Shown here: in pieces, positions 47,367 to 57,500 of the stretch | Numbering within the stretch: position 1 is the first letter of the stretch | Layout of the letters: each line of letters starts with the position of its first letter | Source of the DNA: Prevotella sp. UBA2850 | Lineage (GTDB): Bacteria; Bacteroidota; Bacteroidia; Bacteroidales; Bacteroidaceae | DNA length: 64,000 nucleotides | Reading direction: 5' to 3' | NCBI GenBank assembly: GCA_002350805.1 | Contig: DEFO01000016.1 | Coordinates: 8,616-72,615, forward strand | Made by a program: the position numbers and the translations under genes | The notes under the pieces: model-generated | What the model was told of the DNA's origin: nothing | Seen by the model: the letters and a program-made list of their open reading frames with translations, nothing else | Database searches by the model: none

Positions 47367-49097
47367 CTATTTCACTACCTTCTTACCATTCACGATAACG
47401 ATGCCACGGTAGGCGTCGTTTACGCGCTGGCCCTGAAGGTTATACATATACTTCTGTGCAGCGGGCTTCTGAGCCTGTACACCAGCAATGCCAGTGGTAT
47501 TAGCAAAAGCATCGAAGGCGCCAGGACAGTAGTCAGCATCGTCGTTGGCGTTACGTTTAGCACCCGTCTGGTCAACAGTAAGGTCGGGCACCTGATAGCC
47601 AGTGGTGGCAAACAGAGGCTCGGTAGCCAACTGTGCAGCATAGGTGTTTACGTCGGCTACATAAGGAGGATAAAACTCTTGTGCGGCCAAACCCTCGATA
47701 TAGGTTTTGCTGGGCACAAGCACCTTGTCGGCACTGGCGTTGATGTCTTGCTCGCCAAAGAGGGCAGCAAAGGTGTTGGCAGCCTGCATCGAGTTGGTGG
47801 TACCCAGTTTGATGTAGCTCCACTTATCAGCCTCAATCAGCGGGAGGCATGAACCCGTGATATTGTAGTTTTCAAACTCGCAACGCGGTTCGAACAAAGG
47901 TGCAGCCTCGCCCTTAGCGGCGTCTTTCATCACGATAGGTGCATAAGCCACGGTGCCATCGTCGGTACGGCCTACAACAATCGAGTTGTACATATTAAAG
48001 TTGGCATCGGCTGCAATACGTAGGTCGGTACCTACCAGCGAGCCTGGGTTGGTAACCTCGCCTGTCTCGGCATCGGTCTTATACAGCTCGGTGGGGTCGG
48101 CGTTACAGGTGTTGCCCGCAATGGTAGAGTTGATAATATGTAGCTTACGTGTAGCGTTCTTGTCGCCATTGGCCACTACGCCAGCTCCTTCGGCATAAGC
48201 AGTATTGCCCGACACGGTGCTGTTAACGATATACATCTCGCCAGCGGTAAGGGCGATGGCAGCACCGTAACGATCGTCGAGGGTGTTGTTATAAAAGGCG
48301 CAACGTTCTACGGTGCCACGCGAATAGCGAATGTCGGTGTTGATGTTTACACGCAAGGCGGCACCCGTCTGCACAGCATGGTTGTTATAGAAGCGGCAGT
48401 CGCGCAGGTTATACAGCGACCCATACACGCTCATGCCCGATGCTTTGGCGGCATAGGTGTCGTGCACATCGCAGTTATATAGTTCGAGCCAGCCCTGCAC
48501 AACGCTCAGAGCGCCCCAGCCCGTCATGGCATCGGCAGCCTCGCTGCTGGGCCACTCGCTCTCGTTATAAGCACACTTAAACTCGAAGCCGTGGAAGGTG
48601 AGGGGTTTCAACGACGCGTCGCTCACGGTATAACGGTCTTCGGCAGTGTTCATACCCTTTGAACCCAGACGCATGTTTACCAAGCTGCGAGCGTCGCCAG
48701 GCGATGCTACACCGTCGGCATTAAGGTCGCCAGAGAAGATGGTAGGTGTGGCCGATGGATAGGTGGGCCATGTGGTTACAGGGCCTTGTGTGGGGTCGCA
48801 ACCGCCCACAAAGATGTAGCCACGGTAGATGCGCTGTGGCACGCCGCCAGCCTCGAGGGTAGGATAATAGGTACCTCCAGCAAAGAAGAACGCGTCGCCG
48901 TTCTTATACTTCGAGTCGGCCTCTACCTTCTTGGCCACGGCCTCGTTTTGGTAGATATCCCAAATGGTGAGGGCCTTGTCCCATGACGAGCCATCATTGC
49001 CAGTAGCGGCATTACCAGGCTTTACATAATAATCGGTTGCCATAACATTGGCTGAAGCAGCAACGGCTGCTGTAAGAAGTAAACCTTTTAGTTTCAT
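47367..49097 (-). CDS. Secreted right-handed beta-helix protein (choice-of-anchor/pectate-lyase-like fold)
   Basis: A 576-residue exported protein with a signal peptide ending ANVMA. The mature N-terminus TDYYVKPGNAATGNDGSSWD is the usual start of the beta-helix 'choice-of-anchor Q' type family. The body is made of helix turns with NCDVHDTYAAKASGMSVYGS, DCRFYNNHAVQTGAALRVNI and IVNSTVSGNTAYAEGAGVVA. I see no clear catalytic triad of a pectate lyase, so it may bind or cleave an acidic glycan. The C-terminal YNLQGQRVNDAYRGIVIVNG is almost the same as in the neighbouring EEP/beta-helix protein. It lies 60 bases after the GH31 fusion gene. Confidence 0.82.
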   Translation of the reverse strand: MKLKGLLLTAAVAASANVMATDYYVKPGNAATGNDGSSWDKALTIWDIYQNEAVAKKVEADSKYKNGDAFFFAGGTYYPTLEAGGVPQRIYRGYIFVGGCDPTQGPVTTWPTYPSATPTIFSGDLNADGVASPGDARSLVNMRLGSKGMNTAEDRYTVSDASLKPLTFHGFEFKCAYNESEWPSSEAADAMTGWGALSVVQGWLELYNCDVHDTYAAKASGMSVYGSLYNLRDCRFYNNHAVQTGAALRVNINTDIRYSRGTVERCAFYNNTLDDRYGAAIALTAGEMYIVNSTVSGNTAYAEGAGVVANGDKNATRKLHIINSTIAGNTCNADPTELYKTDAETGEVTNPGSLVGTDLRIAADANFNMYNSIVVGRTDDGTVAYAPIVMKDAAKGEAAPLFEPRCEFENYNITGSCLPLIEADKWSYIKLGTTNSMQAANTFAALFGEQDINASADKVLVPSKTYIEGLAAQEFYPPYVADVNTYAAQLATEPLFATTGYQVPDLTVDQTGAKRNANDDADYCPGAFDAFANTTGIAGVQAQKPAAQKYMYNLQGQRVNDAYRGIVIVNGKKVVK

Positions 49098-49157
49098 TGC
49101 AATTACTATTTAAATGATTAATATTTTAGTTGACGAGTTCTTGCTAAGCAAGCGCCC

Positions 49158-52100
49158 TTATGGGTGGGCGAATTGCTTCTTCAGCCACTGGGCATAAAGA
49201 TGGTCGTAACAGGTTTTCAATTGAGCCATGTCGGTAACATAGTGGCTCTTCACCTCATATAAGAAGGGGCCCTTGTAGCCCACCTCGTACAGGGCGGTGA
49301 GCACATCGTTCCAATTAACAGAACCATTGCCTGGCATGGCGTGGCGATCTTTCAACCCATTGCCATCAGAAATGTGCAAGGTGTGCACACGCTGTCCAAA
49401 GCGGCGTATCATGTCAGCGGCATCGAGGGCATGGTTGGTATCAACAGCCACACCCACTGTTGAGGGCACTACGCTCATAATGCGCTCCATCTCTTCGGGG
49501 TTACGGCCTATGGCTCGTTCAAAGCCATCGGTACGCTCAATGGTGGGGCCCAGCATGTTCTCAATCACTGTTTCGGATTGTATGGCCCTACCCCACTTGT
49601 CGAGCTTCTTCATGCTCTGGCCAATAATCTTCATGCGCTCGTTGCGTCGACCATGCTCCAACTGGTAGAAGCTGGGATGATATAGCAAGATGTGAGGCTT
49701 CAGTACGCTCACAGCATCAATACAGCGGCGATATTTCTCTAACGATTTCTTCAACACGGACTTATCAGGATGCGAGGGGTCACACTCCTTCTCATACGGC
49801 ATATGGATAGACCATATCTGTATGCCCGCTTTGTCGGCATCGGCTTTCACCTGTGCTAGGCGCGCTTTCAGCTGATCCCAGGACAGCGCCTTCGGCCCAT
49901 TAACCAAGCCCGTAAGCGATATCTCGATACAACTGATACCTTTGCGACGAGCAGCGATAAGGCTGTCAAGGGTAAGGCCATCGAGGCCATGAAACACGCT
50001 GATGGTGGTACCCACGGTGCGCTGCAGGGGCACAGTAAGGGTGATAGGCTTACGAATAGAGGTTTCGGGTATATTTATCACCACAGGCTCTTGACCTGCG
50101 AAACCACACAACTGCACCTCATAGCTACGCTGTTGCACCTGTCCGTTATAGCTACCCTGTGCAGCACCAATCGTGAGGGTAGCCACACCATTATTCTGCT
50201 GATAAGTGAGCGGCGTCTTAGCAAAGGCACCTTGCTCATATTGGCGAGTCAATCCATCGTCTTCATATAACATGAAGGTATTATTGTCGCCATCGCGTCC
50301 AGGATATACGCGTAGCACCACCTTTTTAAGGTCGGCACTGGCGGGACGACGGTTAAAGGGTTGCATAGGCAAGAGATTTCCGCCTTTTACGAACATCGGA
50401 AATGTTTGCAAATCTTTCGTCACCTTGGCCACTGAGCCTGCTGCATGGCGCTCGTGGGTGAAGAAGTCGTACCAGTCGGCATCGGTAGGAAACCACACCT
50501 CTTGCGAAGCAGCATAATGGCGAGCGCTGTCACCTGGCTGAGTGATGGGAGCCGCTAAGATGAGATCGCCAAAGAGATACTGATTATAACGATTATAGGC
50601 CATGGTGTCGGTGGGATAGTCGACAAACATGCAGCGGTTAAGCGGCAGCATCGTTTCGTGCGTTTGGTGCACACTGCTATAAACATAAGGCATCAGTTCG
50701 GCACGCAAACGGTAGGCAGTGCGCATAGCGCGAGTAGCCTCATCGCCCCACAGCCAAGGACGGCGATCAAGGTCTTTGCCACGGGCAGCATGCACACGTA
50801 GGGCAGCACTTAGGGCGCTAAACTGTGTCCAGCGCACCAACAGTTCAGGTTGTGTGCCACCATGAAAGCCACCCGTATCATGTATCCAATAGTAGCACCC
50901 TTGGTTGCCCGATGTTTGCGAGAGCTTTACCTCGAAGGCCAACACAGGCCAGTCGCTCCGTGCATCGCCCGAAAAGTAGAGGGGATGACGGTGGTCGCCC
51001 CACCCTCCCCATCTACTGTAGTTAGCACCTCTCAGGCCACCTTGCTCAGTATCTTCATAGAACAACTTGTTTAGCCAAGACAGCGTGCGCGTTTTGGTTC
51101 CACGAATATAAGGATACAGATAATCTTGTTGCCAATCAATCCACCAAAAGGCCACACCATACTGTCTGTTCTCACGACGCGTATAATACAAATAGTTGCG
51201 CATATAGGTGCTATCTGAAGCATCAAACAGCAGGGTTTCTTTCTTGGTAGGATCTTTTCCCATAGCGCGCATAAACTCGGGGTAGAACGATTGATTTATC
51301 TGCACACCATCATGCGGATGTTCATTTACCGTTACACGAATACTGTCTGACAAGAGACGCTGTATGAGCGCCTGAGGGTTAGCAATAAGGTTGCGGTTCC
51401 AGTCGAAGCCAGTCCAACCCTTTGTCATGTTGTGGCCAATACCTACGGTGGCGTCTTGCTTGTGCCAATCCATATCCATCGACAGGATGTCGAGTGGAAA
51501 GCCATTATCATTATAACCTTTTACCAAAGTATTAATGTATTGATCATCATACGGATACCAGCGCGAATACCATACGCCATGCATATACTTTCGCGTCATA
51601 GGCACATGACCCGACAGAGCGCCAAGGTCGGCAAAAGGAGCATGAAAGTCATCGCCATAAACAAAGCAGTATTGATCTTGCACATGTTGGCGATGGCGTG
51701 TAACCAGCCATCCGTTGTGTAGCACATCGTTACCTGTATCAATGATGTAATAAAAGCCATCTGACGAGAGCAAACCGTCGTGAGTAGGTATCTCATGAGT
51801 AACGCCATCAAGGGTGTTGATGCTGCCCCCCAAGTTTAGGTTCTTGGTTTTAGAATGTAAGTTACGCCCCGTAATAGTTCTCTCCTTGCCATGGAACATA
51901 TAATGCACCCAGGTATTAAGCTGTCCGAACGGCAAATTATCATTATCAAGCACAATACGCAACTTACTGGTAGTTATCTCATACTGCTGGCCGCCCTTCA
52001 GCGCCTTCACCGTGAAGCCGTCGTGTAAGAGGCAATCGCGGCGGCGCGCCAGTAGAGTAGGTTCATCAAGAAATGTCTGGTTCTCGGCATATTCAAGACG

Positions 52101-52277
52101 AAACAGTGTTGGAGTGATGAGCGTGATGCGCTTGTTACCTAACACGATAGGGTTGACACAATCGGGTGCCTGAGGCAGTGTTTGAGCCTCGGCAGCGCCC
52201 AATAGTCCCCAACAGGCTGCCAAGACAAAAGCAAGGCGACACAGGAGGTGTTTTTGATGTGTCATTGTTGTGTTCAT
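49158..52277 (-). CDS. GH31-family glycosidase fused to a xylose-isomerase-like TIM barrel
   Basis: A 1039-residue exported protein. A signal peptide (LAFVLAACWGLLGAAEAQ) precedes an N-terminal beta-sandwich and a GH31 (beta/alpha)8 barrel at about 230-620. Asp-381 in FWWIDWQQD is the expected nucleophile and Asp-438 in YFSGDARSDWP the likely acid/base. Substrate-contact blocks DILSMDMDWHK and RWTQFSALSAALRVHA are present. The C-terminal beta domains run to about 760. The last about 270 residues are a separate AP-endonuclease-2/xylose-isomerase-like barrel: GISCIEISLTG, IQIWSIHMPYE, HILLYHPSFYQ, SETVIENMLGP, GVAVDTNHALDAADMI, VHTLHISDGNG and PFLYEVKS. GH31 covers alpha-glucosidases, alpha-xylosidases and alpha-N-acetylgalactosaminidases; the exact type is not decided. 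Confidence 0.9.
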   Translation of the reverse strand: MNTTMTHQKHLLCRLAFVLAACWGLLGAAEAQTLPQAPDCVNPIVLGNKRITLITPTLFRLEYAENQTFLDEPTLLARRRDCLLHDGFTVKALKGGQQYEITTSKLRIVLDNDNLPFGQLNTWVHYMFHGKERTITGRNLHSKTKNLNLGGSINTLDGVTHEIPTHDGLLSSDGFYYIIDTGNDVLHNGWLVTRHRQHVQDQYCFVYGDDFHAPFADLGALSGHVPMTRKYMHGVWYSRWYPYDDQYINTLVKGYNDNGFPLDILSMDMDWHKQDATVGIGHNMTKGWTGFDWNRNLIANPQALIQRLLSDSIRVTVNEHPHDGVQINQSFYPEFMRAMGKDPTKKETLLFDASDSTYMRNYLYYTRRENRQYGVAFWWIDWQQDYLYPYIRGTKTRTLSWLNKLFYEDTEQGGLRGANYSRWGGWGDHRHPLYFSGDARSDWPVLAFEVKLSQTSGNQGCYYWIHDTGGFHGGTQPELLVRWTQFSALSAALRVHAARGKDLDRRPWLWGDEATRAMRTAYRLRAELMPYVYSSVHQTHETMLPLNRCMFVDYPTDTMAYNRYNQYLFGDLILAAPITQPGDSARHYAASQEVWFPTDADWYDFFTHERHAAGSVAKVTKDLQTFPMFVKGGNLLPMQPFNRRPASADLKKVVLRVYPGRDGDNNTFMLYEDDGLTRQYEQGAFAKTPLTYQQNNGVATLTIGAAQGSYNGQVQQRSYEVQLCGFAGQEPVVINIPETSIRKPITLTVPLQRTVGTTISVFHGLDGLTLDSLIAARRKGISCIEISLTGLVNGPKALSWDQLKARLAQVKADADKAGIQIWSIHMPYEKECDPSHPDKSVLKKSLEKYRRCIDAVSVLKPHILLYHPSFYQLEHGRRNERMKIIGQSMKKLDKWGRAIQSETVIENMLGPTIERTDGFERAIGRNPEEMERIMSVVPSTVGVAVDTNHALDAADMIRRFGQRVHTLHISDGNGLKDRHAMPGNGSVNWNDVLTALYEVGYKGPFLYEVKSHYVTDMAQLKTCYDHLYAQWLKKQFAHP

Positions 52278-52294
52278 GATATTTAGATTTTTCT

Positions 52295-52699
52295 TTACTC
52301 TTCTACATGTATGATAATGCGCTTTGTTACGCCGTCATACTGATACTGGGCATAGTCGTATTGTGCCCAGAAGCTGAGCTCTATGTCGCCAGCATGGGTG
52401 AGGGTTATCTCGGGCGAGATAAACTCGTTGGTATCGGTGGTAGGCGTTACGAACATGGCCTTGGTGGCATAGTCGTAGTAGAACCAGTATTTGGCAGCCT
52501 TTACCTCTGACGGGGTGTCGGTGGCCTGCTTCACGGTGAGTGTCACCTTGTCGCCCACATGATAGGTTTGCTGCATGGGCGCGATGGTTATCTCTGAAAA
52601 CTTAGCCTTGGGCAGACTGTCGTCGTCGCTGCAAGCGGTGAAGGCCAAGCACAAGATGGTGGCCAGAAAGAATAATATCGTCTTTTTCATATTTTTCAT
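52295..52699 (-). CDS. Small surface lipoprotein of the SusCD locus (SusE-position)
   Basis: A 134-residue lipoprotein with lipid at Cys-23 (FFLATILCLAFTACSDDDS). The mature part is a single Ig/PKD-like beta sandwich: AKFSEITIAPMQQTYHVGDK, VTLTVKQATD, GDIELSFWAQYDYAQYQYDG and RIIIHVEE. It lies directly after susD, whose stop overlaps the chosen ATG as ATGA, so it sits where SusE/SusF-like glycan-binding lipoproteins are usually found. The domain is too small to be a full SusE; perhaps a minimal surface glycan-binding or spacer module. Confidence 0.78.
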   Translation of the reverse strand: MKNMKKTILFFLATILCLAFTACSDDDSLPKAKFSEITIAPMQQTYHVGDKVTLTVKQATDTPSEVKAAKYWFYYDYATKAMFVTPTTDTNEFISPEITLTHAGDIELSFWAQYDYAQYQYDGVTKRIIIHVEE

Positions 52700-54501
52700 T
52701 TTTCTCTATTAATATCGTCCCAGTTGGGGTTTTGTTTCAGCAAGCCTTTTGAGAGGGTGAGCTCGGTGATAGGAATAGGATACAGATAGTCGCGCTTCTC
52801 GTCGTGGCGGCGCACCATATCTTGCAGAGCTATAATCATGCCTTGGGTGTTTTCGGTCAAGAAGATGTCTTTATTAATGGTAACAGCCTTTACGCCTGTG
52901 GGAGCAGGGTAGCCACGACCCGTTTCGGGGTTCACTACAAAGTCGAACACGCCGTCGCCATCCATGTCATAGCGCCCTATGCTGGGCACATAGGGGCCGA
53001 AGAATTCGCGGCCGTTAGAGGTCTCGTCGGCGTTCTGGTTGTCGAAACGTGTGAGCTCGCGCCAGCGCACCAAGTCTTGATAGCGAAAACCCTCCATCAC
53101 CAGTTCTATGCCACGCTCGCGGCGTATCTCCAGTATCACACCACAGTTGTTACCCTTATCTACATTTTTGTAGCCATAAGGTTCGCCTTTAAGGAAGGCA
53201 TCGGGGTGTGCGTTGGCATCGGCCAGCGATAGGTGCGGCATGTGTACGCGGTCGCGCAGCTTGTTGATAGAAATGTCGAGGTCGTTCTGCGTGATGGTGC
53301 CCTTCTCGGCCAGCGCCTCGGCATAGTTGAGATAAACCTCGCCCAGGCGGAATACAGGAATATCGACATGCGAACCAGAGATAGCCTCAGAGCCCTCAAC
53401 AAACTTCACCACAGGATAGCCCGTTACCGAGAGGTTCTTGCGATACAAGCCTTGGGTGCCATCTTTATAGGTAAAGTTTTGAGTGAGGAAGGTTTGCGCC
53501 ATACGTGGGTCGCGGTTCTTCGTCTCTTCAGTGAAAGGCTCGGTAAGATAGTCGGCCTTATCAGTAAAGCGCGACCCATCGCTGTCGAGATATGTCAGGG
53601 CAAAAGCGCGGGTGAAGCCTGCTGAACCTTTTGAGGCTACGAGGGCAAAGGCCGACGCATCGTGTGTGGCCAAGCCATACGAGCGCGAGAGGATGGTTTC
53701 TTTCTCACTGGTGGCACCGATACCTACAAAGTAGTCGTAGTAAGGACGTGTGCCCTCGGCATACAACTGATACTTGCCACTTTTCATCACCTCAAGGGCG
53801 GCATCGGCAGCCTGTTGCAGCAGATCGGCATAAGGCAAACTGTTGGGGTTAAACTCGGTACCAGCATGATACTTGCGGAAGGTGCCCTCATACAAGCAAG
53901 CACGCGCCTTCAGTGCCAATGCCGTGTAGCGGCAGATGTGATACTTGTTTTCGCCCACCTCGGGCAACTGCTTAGCGGCCACATCAAGGTCGTCGATAAT
54001 GTGCTTGATAATTACATCGCGGCTATCGCGCTCCTTATACAACAGTTCATCGTCGTCGCTGTTCAGCACCTGGTCGTACCAAGGCAGGTCGCCAAAGAGT
54101 TGCAGCTTTGAGAAGTAGAAATAGGCACGCCAGAAGCGTCCCACACCTTCATAATAAGCTCGCACGGCAGCATCGTCGCAGCGATACAGGTTCTGCAAGA
54201 AATAGTTGATGTGTCGCAGCATAGAGAAGTTCCAGCCGCCACCAGTGCTGGGCACAACATGTGCATAGCCACGCACAGCATCGCTGTACGACAGGTTGTG
54301 TACGACATAGTCGGACGACTCTTGATAGAAGTCACTCGCTTCGGGTAGCGAGGTATAGAACTGGTTGCTATACAACTTCAGCTCTTTCTCAGTTTTAAAG
54401 AACGTTTCGGGCGACACCGAGTCTTTCGGAAATTCGTCAAGATCGCATCCTATCAATGCCAAGGCGGTGATGCCACAAAGAAATATATTTTTCAGTTTCA
54501 T
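52696..54501 (-). CDS. SusD/RagB-family outer-membrane lipoprotein
   Basis: A 601-residue substrate-binding lipoprotein with lipid at Cys-19 (ITALALIGCDLDEFPKD). SusD landmarks: VSPETFFKTEKELKLYSNQF near the N-terminus, TPR-like helices FWRAYFYFSKLQLFGDLPW and ALALKARACLYEGTFRKYHA, and the C-terminal FRLGEVYLNYAEALAEKGT, ILEIRRERGIELVMEGFRYQ, DLVRWRELTRF and YPIPITELTLSKG, which are the classic RagB/SusD blocks. Full length. It lies 27 bases after susC and overlaps the next lipoprotein gene by 4 bases. Confidence 0.96.
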   Translation of the reverse strand: MKLKNIFLCGITALALIGCDLDEFPKDSVSPETFFKTEKELKLYSNQFYTSLPEASDFYQESSDYVVHNLSYSDAVRGYAHVVPSTGGGWNFSMLRHINYFLQNLYRCDDAAVRAYYEGVGRFWRAYFYFSKLQLFGDLPWYDQVLNSDDDELLYKERDSRDVIIKHIIDDLDVAAKQLPEVGENKYHICRYTALALKARACLYEGTFRKYHAGTEFNPNSLPYADLLQQAADAALEVMKSGKYQLYAEGTRPYYDYFVGIGATSEKETILSRSYGLATHDASAFALVASKGSAGFTRAFALTYLDSDGSRFTDKADYLTEPFTEETKNRDPRMAQTFLTQNFTYKDGTQGLYRKNLSVTGYPVVKFVEGSEAISGSHVDIPVFRLGEVYLNYAEALAEKGTITQNDLDISINKLRDRVHMPHLSLADANAHPDAFLKGEPYGYKNVDKGNNCGVILEIRRERGIELVMEGFRYQDLVRWRELTRFDNQNADETSNGREFFGPYVPSIGRYDMDGDGVFDFVVNPETGRGYPAPTGVKAVTINKDIFLTENTQGMIIALQDMVRRHDEKRDYLYPIPITELTLSKGLLKQNPNWDDINREK

Positions 54502-54528
54502 ACGTTTTCGATAGTTAAAGTTTTCTGC

Positions 54529-57500
54529 TTAGAAAGTAACATCAATACCGATAGAGAACGACTTGCTAAACGAGTAGACCTCGCCTGAGCCGATATTTTG
54601 GTTTTTCGAGTCGGTCGACTTTGACACGTTTGAAACAGCCTGTTCAGGGTCGATATACTTGTTGTGCTTCTTCATGGGCGACCAGTAGAACAGGTTTTCG
54701 CCCGTGAAATAAACACGCACCTTATCGATAAAATTTCCGAGATGCGAGAAGGTGTAACCAAAGGCCAGGTTCTTCAAACGCAAATAGGCCACACTTTGTA
54801 TGTAACGGTCGTTAATGGCTGTGAGCTCGGCATTGTGACTGTAGTTGCCCGAGTAGGCCACATAGCCACGGGGGCGGGGATAATAGCCGTCGGGGTTATC
54901 TTCTGACCACATATTGTTTATCATCTGTTGCGAGAGGAACGTGTTGTGCGGGCGGCAGTAAGAGCCCCAGAAGAGGTTCGACTGTCCGGCACCAGGATAC
55001 CAGTCGCGCTTGCCAACACCCTGGAAGAGCACTAAGAAGTCGACACCATTCCAGTTGAAGTCGCCACCAAACGAGTATGAATAGCGTGGCAACACGTTGC
55101 CTATGACACGTAGGTCGCCAGGATCTTTGCATGTTCCGCTGCCTAAAGACAATTTGCCATCGCCATTGCTGTCAACATACTTCAGGTCGCCAGCCATCCA
55201 TCCCGTGTAGGGGCTCTTGGCATCAACAATATACTTTTGCAGATAGGTAAGGTCTACCTTCTGAGCATAGTCGGCAGCCTCTTCGTTGGTACGGAACAGT
55301 CCGTCGGTGCGCCATCCCCACAGTTCGCCTAAGGTTTCGCCCACATAGTGGTCGCCTATCTTTCCTGTTTCGTTGTCAAAGCGTGTAACCTTGGTTTTAT
55401 AGTCGCCTATGTTGGCACGCAGAGTATAGTTGAACTTCTTGCCCAAAAGGTTGAAGCCATCGTGCCATGACAGGCCTATCTCCCAACCACGGGTGCGCAT
55501 ATCGGCAGCGTTCTCCTTAGGCACCGAGGCACCATAAACGGCGGGCAGCGAGGCACCATTCACCATCATGCCCTTAGTGTTGCGCACATAATAGTCGGCG
55601 GTAACATTAAGGCGATGCAAGAAGGTGAGGTCGAGGCCCCAGTTATAAGTAGTAACCTTCTCCCAAGTGAGGGCGCTGGATACGGGTGCCGACTCTTGGG
55701 CATAGGTAAGGGGCGTAGAGCCATCAAGGGTGAAATTGTTATTTATTTCCTTTGTGTTGATTTCTTGCACGAAGAGGTAGTCACTAACCTGCTGGTTGCC
55801 CAGGCTACCGATAGAGAAGCGCACCTTGGCGTTATCCCACCACGACTGCATGCCGCGCCAGAACTTTTCTTCGCTCATACGCCAGCCCAGCGAGCCTGAG
55901 GGGAAGAAGGCCCAGCGGTTCTTGCTCCAGAAACGCGACGAACCATCGCTACGGCCCGACACCTCAACAAGGTAGCGACTCATATAGTCGTAATTCAGTC
56001 GGCCAAAGTAGCCCAGTGTCTTATATTTCGATTGTCCGCCCTTCACGGTATAGCGGTCGGCATCGGCCAGGTTAAAGTCGTTTAGGTCTTCTGATAGCAA
56101 CCCGTTGGCCGTAATGCTATTGCTCTTCCAGTAGCGGGTGTCATACTGCATACCCGCCATGGCCTTAATGTTATGGACCTTGTTCAGGGTGAGGCTGTAG
56201 TCGGCAAAGGCCTCGAAGGTGTGCTTGTAGGTCGACCTATTGGCCTCGGTAAGCTCGTTACGAAACTTTGTGGCGGGGTCGTCGGGGGTCCAGGTCTCTA
56301 CACCTTCATGTGTTGAATAAGGGGCTGTGGTGTAGCGATACTGGTCGAAGAGGTGCGAAAACTTGTAGGCGTGCGAGAGGTGCAGTTTTAAGCCCTTCAC
56401 CACATCAATGTCGATGGCGTTTTTAATGGTAAACTCGTTTTCCTTCTCCATGTTTGATGCCTTGCCATAGGTGAGCAACAGGTTAAAGCCACCCGCCACC
56501 TCGGCAGTTTGGTTGGCATAGGTTTGTCGGTGCACAATAGTGCCATCGGGGTTGGTAGGGGTGAGGTAAGGTGCGGCGCCATACGATACGGCTGAGAAGG
56601 TGTTTTGCACGTTGGCCTGTCCGGGCCACCAGTTGTAGCCGTAATAGTAGCTTATGTTGTTTGAGTAGTGCAGCCATTTAGTGATGTCGACCGACAGTTT
56701 GCTGCGCAACGAGTAGCTGTCAAAGGGGTCGTTTTGTATCTTCATGATACCTTGACTGCCAAAGTAGCGGCCACTAATATAGTAGCGCACCTTATCGTTG
56801 CCACCCTGTATCGATACGTTATGCTCGTTCTGGGTGCGTGTGCGCTTGTAAAAGTAGCCGTACCAGTCGACATTGCCATAATATTTATAGGTGCCATCGG
56901 TCTGAGCCACGGCCCAGGGACGAGCGCTGTTTTCGGTGGCGTCGTCGCGGCGCATCCACAGTTCGGCCATGTCTTCGTCGGTATATTGCGAGTAGGTGCC
57001 CGCCTTGTTGCTGGAGGCCCAAAAGGTTTCGGTCATGCGCAGCCAGTCGTAACCTTTGGTTACATAATCGGTCGAGGTGGTGTTTTTCAGCCATCCCACA
57101 CGGCCGTTATAATTGACACGCACCTTCGACGAGTTGCCTGTCTTGGTAGTAACCAGTATAACACCTGCTGATGCCTTTGTGCCATAAACCGAAGCGGCCG
57201 AGGCATCTTTCAAGATGCTCACGCTCTCAATATCGTTGGGGTTCAGGAGCGAAAGCGACATCTCTATGCCATCGACCAGCACCAAAGGCTCGCTGCCATT
57301 GAGCGAGGCGGCACCACGAATATCGATGCTATAGCCCGAGCCTGCCTTACCCGAATTGATGCCAATGTTTACCGAGGGGTCGAGACCTTGCAACGCTTGG
57401 GCAGCCGAAGCTACAGGTCGACCTTGGGTTTCTTTCGAGTCGATAACGGCCACGGCACCCGTAAGGTTTACCTTCTTTTGTGTGCCATAGCCCACTACCA

